DNA from: Coriaria nepalensis
Taxonomy: Eukaryota > Streptophyta > Magnoliopsida > Cucurbitales > Coriariaceae
Reading direction: 5' to 3'
Length of the DNA: 64,000 nt
NCBI GenBank assembly: GCA_027186245.1
Contig: CP114485.1
Span: forward strand, 11,622,001-11,686,000
In this document: positions 53,962 to 62,474 of the stretch, one piece after another
Position numbering within the stretch: the first letter of the stretch is position 1
How the letters are laid out: each line of letters starts with the position of its first letter
Made by a program: the position numbers and the translations under genes
Notes under the pieces: generated by a model
Seen by the model: only the letters and a program-made list of their open reading frames with translations
The model's database searches: none
Told to the model about the DNA's origin: nothing

Positions 53962-54487
53962 TAGAGTTGTTAAAATGGACCGGACTTTTCGGCCTGGCTC
54001 GTGACCTGCCAAAAAAGCTTGGACTGAAGTTCGGCCTGGCGTTTGGGCCTGGATGGGCTTGTCCTATCCCAGCCCGCCTGAGCCCATCTAGGCCAAGCCC
54101 GACCTATTCAATTTTGATTTTTTTTCCCTTTCATTTGGACGGAATGGGTTATGAGAGTATTTTTTTTTTAAATTAATCTTTATAATTTTTCTTTCTTTTT
54201 TCTCCATCCTCTCACATAGTAATTTTTAAATTCCCCCCACCCGAGTTTAACCATCTATATATTATTTACAAATACGTAATAAAATCTTTATTTGGACAAA
54301 AAAAAATTTATTTAAAAAACTGTTTTGGACCCACCAAGCAAGCCCGTTTTGGACTCGTCTTAGCCCGGGTAGATGTTTATCAAACGGGTCAAGCTAGGTA
54401 GAGTCCGACCCTTTTTTTTTAAAGGCTAGCCCAACCTTAAATATTGAAAAGCCTAGCATGGTTGGGCAACCAGTTTTGACAGCTCTA
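53962..54487. mobile_element. hAT-type MITE (526 bp), left copy
   Basis: The termini TAGAGTTGTTAAAATGG and (reverse complement of the right end) TAGAGCTGTCAAAACTGG are imperfect inverted repeats. The element is flanked by a perfect 8-bp duplication CTCCCTCT (53954-53961 and 54488-54495), the hallmark of hAT insertion. The interior is rich in GGCC/GCCCG words and is non-coding. Confidence 0.85.
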
Positions 54488-54511
54488 CTCCCTCTTTCTC
54501 TCTCATATATA

Positions 54512-54519
54512 TATATAAA
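54512..54519 (+). promoter_or_regulatory. Putative TATA box of left MIR399
   Basis: TATATAAA at the end of a (TA)n tract, about 80 bp before the hairpin base and only 17 bp after the MITE target duplication. The equivalent in the right copy is 62264-62271. Confidence 0.5.
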
Positions 54520-54593
54520 GACATGAGATGGTGCATTACTTCCATCATCACTGCCATCAAACTCATCAATGCATAATGAGAGTTAATAAAAGT

Positions 54594-54722
54594 AGTATGC
54601 GTAGGTGCATTACCGGGTAATTACTCATTTGGCAGTGTATACATGCATGAACCTGGCTAGCTAGCTTCACAATATGACTACCGCCAAAGGAGATTTGCCC
54701 GGCAATACATGATCTATGCAAT
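54594..54722 (+). ncRNA. MIR399: MIR399 precursor, left copy (mature miRNA with 5' C)
   Basis: The mature sequence at 54682-54702 is C followed by GCCAAAGGAGATTTGCCCGG, which is miR399 (f-type) except for nucleotide 1. The opposite arm at about 54613-54636 (CCGGGTAATTACTC, then ATTTGGCAG) pairs with it, with a T:T mismatch, one bulged A and one A:G mismatch. The stem continues outwards (tatgcgtagg with tctatgca; tgcatta with caatacat). The loop is about 45 nt. As expected of MIR399 genes, the mature miRNA is on the 3' arm. miR399 directs cleavage of PHO2/UBC24 mRNA during phosphate starvation and moves in phloem. In this copy nucleotide 1 is C, so the A:U pair with A54634 is lost. Confidence 0.92.
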
Positions 54723-56265
54723 CATCCCAGGCATGGCTGCACGGCTGCATATACGTACGTACATATACTCTCTCTCTCTGAAAAATAAATTTGAATGTTA
54801 AACGAGATAGGGTTGAAAATTGACATCAAGATAAATATGGGGATGAAAAGTGAAAAATATATATATATTACAAATTAAAGAACATTACCTTATTTAAATA
54901 AAAAAAATTTTAGGCCAAAGAGATACCTAATTGATTAGGAAAATTTTAATTTGTGATAGAATTATTGTAGTTCCTATATTTTCAAACCTATATGTTTTAT
55001 TGATTCAAATTTGTCCCTTAATTTTATTAAAAGTCCTACATAAGTCTCTGTGGTGAAACAAATAAAACATATTAAAAGATCACCCCCCTCCCTCCCCTTC
55101 TTCCTTCATTAGTGCTTCCCCCGCAATGTCGTTGCCAGCAGGCCTCCATCCCCAATCATCCTATCTCTCTCTCGCTCACCCAGATAAGATATCGGTCCTT
55201 AGAGACCTAGAAACAATCAGCCTGGATTTCAAACCCAGTTCAAATTTATAAGAAATCCAGATGGCATGTTCAGGTGCATCGGGGGATGATGAGGGAAGAA
55301 GTGGAAAAAGAAAATCGAAACCCAGTTAATATGTTTTCTTTTAGTTTTTTTTTTTTACCTCAATGACTAAAAGATACCTTTTAATGAATTTAAGGGAAAA
55401 CTTTAAAAGTTGAAGGAGAAAACTAGATGAACAATAAAAATTTCGGGACGAAATTGATTTACCTGGTATATAAAATAAGAAAATATATTTTGAAGCACCA
55501 AATTGTAAGAAAAAAGATATTTTGAAGAAGTAGAAGAGGAAGAAGTCGAGGCTTGAGACTAGGAGTCTATCAGACCTTGAATTTAAAGAGTGAAAAGGGT
55601 TTGTGTATCTGGATTTTGTTCTCTCATAAGAAGATAAAGATTCAAGCTTGGCTTCAATCATTCGAGGGATAAATAGATTGGGAAAAGGAGAAGTGGAGGA
55701 TGATCGTGAGGGTAAAATGGATGGGAGGTTTTGGTAAGAGAAAAGCCATGGATAATGCTGGATTGCAGGTTACCTTCTTTGAGTAACGAAATTGAAATGA
55801 AAGATAGTCTTAAATGGTGGGCTCATACTGTTGCTTCCACTGTTAAATGACTACATATAATGTCGTCAATTTAAAGATTTTGAATACTTTTTTTTTTTGT
55901 CTGACATGTCTTTAGATTAGCTTCCTTCTTACTTGTAAAAGTGTCTCTTAATATTCTACATTGTCCAACATTGGAAATTTATTGCAGTAACAAAGAGTAC
56001 CGAACAAAATTTCTCCTGAACAACCAATCACCATCTTCGTACCAAGTTTGTCCCAATTATTGTTGATCTGTAAGAATATAAGTGATGAACCTTCAATTCA
56101 GGCGCATCTACTATCACTACTCAACCTTCTCTTTTGGAATTTACGGATGATGGTAGGGCTGTTGAACCATGGTATACCTAGATGAGGTCCACCGTACTTG
56201 TTGATCCCAAACCAATCCAAAACAAGCTGTTTTGATGACTTACTTATTGATTATGCATTTAGTAT
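54723..56265. other. MIR399 downstream region, no protein gene seen
   Basis: A second GNATATNC match (GCATATAC) lies at 54747-54754. The stretch 54960-55090 resembles degenerate TE-type text. A minus-strand ORF at 55341-55661 has no family features and is changed by a T-run indel in the right copy. Confidence 0.4.
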
Positions 56266-56470
56266 TTTTTTTTTCTTTGGCCAACGATAGTTTTATTACG
56301 CAAGAGAAGAGACATACCAGTTAAAAAAATACCTCCCGACTTAGGATAGAAACAACAGGTTCAACAATAAAACAAGAAACAACGGAAAATAAACTGAAAA
56401 AAAAAAAAAGAAAAAGAAAAAATACAATCAATGAAAAGACCACCAGCCCAACAAAAGCGACCCATAGTAT
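56266..56470 (-). mobile_element. LINE 3'-end fragment with poly(A)
   Basis: The minus strand ends TTGCGTAATAAAACTATCGT followed by TGGCCAAAG and an A-run (plus-strand T-run at about 56265-56275). This is the usual 3' end of plant L1 elements. The preceding portion is non-coding. It is severely 5'-truncated. Confidence 0.55.
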
Positions 56471-56627
56471 AGTAACCTAGTAATATTGGAAACTTCTATA
56501 TTTTATGTATTCTGTTTTTTCCAACAACTTTTATTCTTTGAGGATTATTATTAAACCTTTCTTTCGAAAATCAAAACCATGCTGATAATCCGACTGAAAC
56601 CACCCGAAACTGAGATACTAACAACTG

Positions 56628-56939
56628 TTACGGGTTACGGCATTTTGACTCGGCTTCACAATCTCTTTGGTAACCATGAGCTGGAGGTGGCTCACACACT
56701 TTACCTTTTGCACAATAAGGTTTGTCATTCTTCAGGGCTCCATTCCCGATCACTACTGTTTCTTCTTCATACCTGCCTCCAACCCCTTTGTCTGTACTTA
56801 GGCCTCTACCGTGCCCATTGTTGTGTTCTATAGTTGAGCCTTCTATCAGTCGCTTAATATCTATACCAGATATCTCAGTGAAAAAGGAAGATACCAGTAG
56901 AATAATGGTAAAAACAATCAATGCTTTGTTTATGACCAT
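56628..56939 (-). CDS. RALF-like secreted peptide A (103 aa)
   Basis: Single exon, ATG at 56939-56937, stop at 56630-56628. The open frame extends further upstream without a stop, but this ATG begins a clear signal peptide (ALIVFTIILLVSSFFTE) that aligns with paralogue B. The mature C-terminus has the RALF pattern: a GALKND segment, four cysteines at 76, 82, 94 and 100 (C-x5-C-x11-C-x5-C), and YQRDC in place of the common YxRGC. The canonical RALF spacing is C-x9-C-x12-C-x5-C, so the first loop is short. No RRxL S1P cleavage site and no intact YISY motif are seen, as in the divergent RALF clade. RALFs are apoplastic ligands of FERONIA-type receptor kinases and LLG/LRX proteins. Expression is not shown. 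Confidence 0.8.
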   Translation of the reverse strand: MVINKALIVFTIILLVSSFFTEISGIDIKRLIEGSTIEHNNGHGRGLSTDKGVGGRYEEETVVIGNGALKNDKPYCAKGKVCEPPPAHGYQRDCEAESKCRNP

Positions 56940-57270
56940 TTTTTCTTTCTTTCTTTTTGCAAGTAGTAGTAATCGGGACTGATGGGGATTGATGGGAATG
57001 ACTTTATGATAGTTGTGCCTTTCTATTTTTACGATTGCTAATTTAGCTCCAAGCCACATACTAGTTTGTTTGTTGCCGCCACTAAACCAATTTGTGCTAA
57101 ACTTACTAACAACTCGAACCGAAAGGAAACAAAGCAACAGAACTTTACTACAAACAGGACCCGATAACCCATTTCCTATGTATATAGCTGCAATATTGTA
57201 CCAACTCAGATTCGAATCTAAACCAAGAGAGGGCACACTCGATCCCTTGTGAATTTGAATTACCGGCCAA

Positions 57271-57938
57271 ACTGGGGTTGTAAAATCTATCCCTATGGTA
57301 TGCCTGTTAGCTCTTATGCTCGGTATTATGTAATGAAATATAAAAAAAAAAAGTATCATTTATAAATATTTTCTGTAAACATATGAGCTTTCGTCTCAAA
57401 ACCAGTTAATTATTAGAAAAATGTGTCCATCTTTTTTATATATTAATTTTTCAAGTGTTCTTTTTTAGATGTGGGATATAATATTCTCAATATGTCTCCT
57501 TATGTGTGGCGTTATTTTGAGCCTACACGTGGACATATCTTCATATGGGTGACGTGAAGCACGTGTGGCGGTTAGTTCAATCACGTGTTGGGCATTATTC
57601 TAATATCATGTAGAAATTTGAGATTTTATATCAATACTAACAGACAATAAAATAAATTGACCTATTTTTATTATATATTAATTTTTAAGTATCATTTTTC
57701 AGATATAAGAATAATATTTTTAACACTTTTTTAAAGTCATTTGAGAGAGCGATATGGCTATGCATGAAATGAAAGAGAGAAAAAACATACAGAATTATAA
57801 ATTTTATTTATATGATTGAATATGATAATATATGGGTATTTATACACTTAAGAGAGATGTTGATACAACCCAGAAAAGAATAGAGAATGTGACTATTCTA
57901 TTCAAGATTAATCTAACACAACCGACCCATGAACAACC
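57271..57938. other. Spacer between the two RALF-like genes
   Basis: AT-rich except for a G-box cluster (separate entry). The texts tgggatataatattctcaat and gggtatttatacactta are of a kind often seen in copia LTRs, so this stretch may be transposon-derived. Confidence 0.35.
57526..57587. promoter_or_regulatory. Three G-boxes within 62 bp
   Basis: CACGTG occurs at 57526-57531, 57560-57565 and 57582-57587, with an extra GACGTG at 57551-57556. They lie about 590-650 bp upstream of RALF-like gene A. They may regulate it, or may belong to an LTR remnant. Confidence 0.4.
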
Positions 57939-58244
57939 CTAATCACCGCCACGACATCTTGTATCGTTTGAACAACCTCTTGAGTAGCGAAAACGAATTG
58001 GGGGTGGCTCACACACTTTACCTTTGCCACAATATTGTCTATCAGGGGTCAAGGCTCCATAATTGATGAATGGAGACGCTGTTTCTTCTCCTCCAAACCT
58101 ACCTCCGTATCCAGCTCCACGTCCTTTGTGTTTACTTGGGCTGCTTCTAAACCGGCCGACTTTTCTACCAGTTGTCTCAGTGAAAAGTGAAGATACCAGT
58201 AGAATAATGGTAAAAGCAATCAATAATGCTTTGTTTATGGCCAT
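57939..58244 (-). CDS. RALF-like secreted peptide B (101 aa)
   Basis: Single exon, ATG at 58244-58242, stop at 57941-57939. The signal peptide (ALLIAFTIILLVSSLFTE) is nearly the same as in paralogue A. The C-terminus reads INYGALTPDRQYCGKGKVC, EPPP, then RYSRGCSNDTRCRGG: cysteines at 72, 78, 91 and 97, C-x5-C-x12-C-x5-C, with the typical YSRGC...RC end of RALF peptides. The YISY-type motif is changed to INYGAL and no RRxL site is present. It is the better-conserved member of the tandem pair. A TATA box is present, but copia sequence begins about 90 bp upstream of the ATG (G-run at 58337), so distal control elements have been lost or replaced. Confidence 0.87.
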   Translation of the reverse strand: MAINKALLIAFTIILLVSSLFTETTGRKVGRFRSSPSKHKGRGAGYGGRFGGEETASPFINYGALTPDRQYCGKGKVCEPPPIRFRYSRGCSNDTRCRGGD

Positions 58245-58309
58245 TTTTTCTTTCTTTTTGCAGGTAGTAGTAATAGGGATTGAGGGGGACGTGGTTTAAG
58301 GTGTGTGAA

Positions 58310-58317
58310 TTTATATA
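58310..58317 (-). promoter_or_regulatory. TATA box of RALF-like gene B
   Basis: The minus strand reads TATATAAA about 66 bp upstream of the ATG and about 20 bp from the start of copia-derived sequence. Confidence 0.55.
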
Positions 58318-58336
58318 CTAGATATCCAATTTGAAG

Positions 58337-61300
58337 GGGGGGGGGGGGGGGGGAGGCTCCAACTGATGTCAGAAAGATCAACAATGGTGTCTTTCTCAAC
58401 CTCAATTGAAGTACTTTCAATAGTGTTACTTTTAAGAGTACCTACATTTGGAATGTCAGATTTACAAAGAAATAATTTTTCATTGAATACAACATCCCTA
58501 CTTATCACTATCCTAATATCAGTAGAATTTGTATCCCAAAGCATATAACCTTTTGTCCTTTCTTGATAACAAAAAAAGAAAAAAAAAGTATTTGAGGGAT
58601 TTAAGGTCAAGTTTTGAATCTGTTTTATGCACGTATGCAACACAACTAGATACACACATATTACTTAAGTCGGGTTTTCCATCACTCTAAACTTGCTCAG
58701 GACATTTGAAATTCAACATTATAGATGGATTTCTATTTATCAAATAAACAGCAGTCTCTACAGCTGCTCCCCAGAATGGCTTTGATATACTAGCTGTAAT
58801 CCTACAATATTTTATCCTTTCTAGAAGTGTCTTATTCATTCTCTCAGCGACCTTATTTTGTTTAGATGTTTTAACTATTGTTCTCTGCCTTAAGATTTCA
58901 TGTTCTTAACATTATTCATCATATTTTAGATTGCAAAATTCCAATCCATTGTCTGTTCTGAATGTTTTTACCCTTTTACTTGACTGATTTTCTTTAAAAG
59001 TTTTCCAACCTATGAATTTTTCTGAAGTCTCATCCTTAGACTTTAACATAAACACCCATCCCTTCCAACTAAAGTCGTCTATTAAGGATATAAAAAATTT
59101 ATTATGGCCATGAGACATAACATTTTCAGGACTCATAGATAAACATGAACATACTCAAGAGATGACTTGGCTAAGTGTGTTCTTTTATGAAAACTAAGCC
59201 TATATTTTCCTAGTATGCATGTTTCACAAAAATCAATGGAAGGAGAAGTAATCTTACCAAGCAAACCATTCTTATGCAGAACACTCGTACCATTATGGCT
59301 TATATGACCCAATTTCAAGTGTTATATATTAGAACTTTCAATTTTGTTAGTAATAAGAGCATAACCTGTTCTTCCATCAAAAATAATAACCACACATAAC
59401 ATATAACCCATTCCTTTTGATACCATTTAATACTAGGTTATTATTTTTATAGACCAAGATGCAACCCTTTTTAGCTTTATATGAACATAATATTTTATCT
59501 AAAGTTCATAGGGAGATTAAATTCTTTTTAGTTCAAGAATATATCTTACATTTGTTAATTTTATCAAATTTCTATTATGTATTTTCAAGGTTATGCTACT
59601 TGTTTCATCTATCTTACACATGTGGTTATTTCTCATATAGACAATTCCCTCATTAAGTTCAACAAAATCATGAAACAATATGTTATTCGAACTAGTATGA
59701 AAGGCGCAGCCAGAATCCATAATCCATTCATTTATAGTAATACATTTAGACATGTTTAATACTTCCAAATAATATGTAGTAGATGATTTATCTAGTACAA
59801 TATTTCCTTATACATTACTAGTGCTGAATTTCTTACTATTATTGAATGCATAACAATTTTTCATTAAATATCTTAATTTATTTGTAAAAAAACATTTTCT
59901 AGATTCATCATTTCCTTTTCTCTTATTCTATTTTTTATACACAGCCTTATTGCTTTGGTTTTCTTTCTTTTATGCCTTAGCTTTAACAAAAAGATTACTA
60001 TTACTTCTTTTTGTAATATTCATTTCTAGTTCTCTAGCCTTAAGACTAACTATGACTAGATCTAATTTAAGTATAGTTCTTGTATATTTCAGCAAACATT
60101 TAACTACATCATAATCACTAGGAACAGAATGTAATAGTATCATTGCTTGACTTGTTTCATCCATATCTTAGTCATTTCCTTTAAGAATTAATATTATTTT
60201 TTAGAAAATCATCAACATTGTCATCTATACTTTTACTAACATCCATTTTCCATGAGAACAAAGTACCATTAAGATATGTTAAGCTAGGTGCAGATCTTTC
60301 AGAATTAAGTTCAAAATTTACCCCATACTTTTAGAGAAGTCTCTGAACCATCCACTTTATGCAAAATACTTTCCCCTAAATTCAAGATCAATAGGTTATA
60401 TGCTTCCTAGTCAATCTATATTTTCTTTGCCAAGTTTTCACTTGTCTATTTTGTGTCATTTGGTTCTAAAGTAAAGAGAACCTTATTATGGGACAATAAG
60501 GCACTCATCTTCTTTTTCCATATTCCAAAATCTAATTTTCCATCAAATATAAGGATTTGTAGAATAGTGGAAACCATATTCTCTCTCTCAAAAAACTTGA
60601 TTTCAATTCAGATGATTAGATTTTTTTAAAAAATTTTGACTAAAGAATTTCAAAAAAATCAACAAAATAGATTCAATCGAGAGAGGTTAGTTTAGATCAA
60701 TTTTCAGAGTCATTTTTTATTCATTCAATGAAGATTGAATAGATATACTAGCTCAACACTTTTTATAACAAACTAGATCATACCAGAATTTAACAATTCA
60801 ATTTCTCTTATTTGTATTGAATAGTCCTTAATCATCATATCACTAGACTAAATTCTTTAACACATGGATCAAGTTATTTCATCGATTTCTAAATTCAAAT
60901 CACATACAAGAAATCAATCAGAATTAACTTAGGTCTCAACAGAATGAATCAAGAACTAAAACCCTAACAAATCAACCCAGAAACATACACATAACGCCTT
61001 TAATCTAGTTAAAGGCTCTGATATCACTGATGTATTTTTTTTTATCTATTCCAATCTTGAATAACCTAATTTCTAACTGATTTCAAAATTTTATTCACTT
61101 GTCAAATTATAATAGGACAAACAAATATAAAGGACACCAAAAATTATCGTGGTTTGGGTACATCCACGTTGAGCTCAAGCCAAAGCCAGATCTCACACTA
61201 CTATGAATAATATCTCAGTACAAATGCAAGATTACAACAATCTCATATCTCAGATCTTAATCTTCCTATCAAACTTCAAACAAGAATCATACAACATAAA

Positions 61301-61591
61301 GAAACGAAACTTATTCATATCCCATGATTGCCAATAAATCAAAAGAAGAGTATATAAAGATTGCACACCAATAACAAAACCCTACAAATCGCCTTTGAGA
61401 GAGAGAGAGAGCTAAAACTGAAGTATCGAGTAGCATCTGAAGGATAAAAGAGATTAAGTATTGCAGGTTATGTAAAGTATGTGGGGTTATGGAGTGAGTC
61501 AAGTCTATAATGAACTATTGGCCATAGATAGAGCCAAATATGCAACCCAAGTTTTGGCCTTAACTATAGGACTTCACACTTCTGTCCAACA
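58337..61591 (-). mobile_element. Chimeric Ty1-copia relic R, with 5' LTR at 61028-61591
   Basis: Same family and orientation as the relic at 49866-53839, but it starts abruptly at a G-run (58337-58353) and lacks RT. The 58354-59240 part differs from the left relic by about 40 changes in about 890 bp and retains a longer open stretch (minus 58655-58311: GYMLWDTNSTDIRIVISRDV). From 59241 on it is nearly identical to the left copy, including the LTR and the primer-binding site at about 61014-61026. The break in identity suggests two sources. Confidence 0.8.
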
Positions 61592-61647
61592 CAACCTTTT
61601 ATGGCCTTGCTAGCTAGCTAGTTGCCAATGAACAAGGGTGTGATATG

Positions 61648-61655
61648 GAATATGC
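61648..61655. promoter_or_regulatory. P1BS (PHR1-type) element upstream of right MIR399
   Basis: GAATATGC, identical to the left copy and in the same position relative to LTR and MITE. Confidence 0.55.
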
Positions 61656-61713
61656 TTTGTGCATAACCATGTACTCCAGCTTGCTAGTTTAATTTCTCTT
61701 TGCCTCTCCCTCT

Positions 61714-62239
61714 TAGAGTTGTTAAAATGGACCGGACTTTTCGGCCTGGCTCGTGACCTGCCAAAAAAGCTTGGACTGAAGTTCGGCCTGGCGTTTGGGC
61801 CTGGATGGGCTTGTCCTATCCCAGCCCGCCTGAGCCCATCTAGGCCAAGCCCGACCTATTCAATTTTGATTTTTTTTCCCTTTCATTTGGACGGAATGGG
61901 TTATGAGAGTATTTTTTTTTTAAATTAATCTTTATAATTTTTCTTTCTTTTTTCTCCATCCTCTCACATAGTAATTTTTAAATTCCCCCCACCCGAGTTT
62001 AACCATCTATATATTATTTACAAATACGTAATAAAATCTTTATTTGGACAAAAAAAAATTTATTTAAAAAACTGTTTTGGACCCACCAAGCAAGCCCGTT
62101 TTGGACTCGTCTTAGCCCGGGTAGATGTTTATCAAACGGGTCAAGCTAGGTAGAGTCCGACCCTTTTTTTTTAAAGGCTAGCCCAACCTTAAATATTGAA
62201 AAGCCTAGCATGGTTGGGCAACCAGTTTTGACAGCTCTA
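61714..62239. mobile_element. hAT-type MITE, right copy
   Basis: Same element, same termini and same CTCCCTCT duplication (61706-61713 and 62240-62247) as on the left. It was therefore duplicated together with the segment rather than inserted twice. Confidence 0.85.
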
Positions 62240-62345
62240 CTCCCTCTTTCTCTCTCATATATATATATAAAGACATGAGATGGTGCATTACTTCCATCAT
62301 CACTGCCATCAAACTCATCAATGCATAATGAGAGTTAATAAAAGT

Positions 62346-62474
62346 AGTATGCGTAGGTGCATTACCGGGTAATTACTCATTTGGCAGTGTATACATGCAT
62401 GAACCTGGCTAGCTAGCTTCACAATATGACTACTGCCAAAGGAGATTTGCCCGGCAATACATGATCTATGCAAT
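62346..62474 (+). ncRNA. MIR399: MIR399 precursor, right copy (canonical 5' U)
   Basis: The mature sequence at 62434-62454 is T followed by GCCAAAGGAGATTTGCCCGG, identical to the miR399f type as remembered. The hairpin is otherwise the same as the left copy, and here nucleotide 1 pairs with the A of the opposite arm. A 5' U is the usual AGO1 preference, so this copy looks fully competent. A putative TATA box is at 62264-62271. Confidence 0.93.

Larger units (their letters stand above)
51488..56248. repeat. Left copy of the near-identical 7,752-bp-offset duplication
   Basis: Every base block from here to 56248 recurs at +7,752 (+/- a base at T-runs) up to the window end. I count only about eight substitutions by eye over about 4.8 kb. 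Homology continues leftwards to 50580 but at a clearly lower identity (about 4-5% different). The block contains the copia gag/5' LTR, P1BS, MITE and MIR399. Confidence 0.93.

Noticed and set aside
56940..57359. Long upstream extension of the RALF-like A reading frame
   Set aside because: The open frame upstream of the ATG at 56939 has no family features, and the inner ATG begins a signal peptide that aligns with paralogue B.
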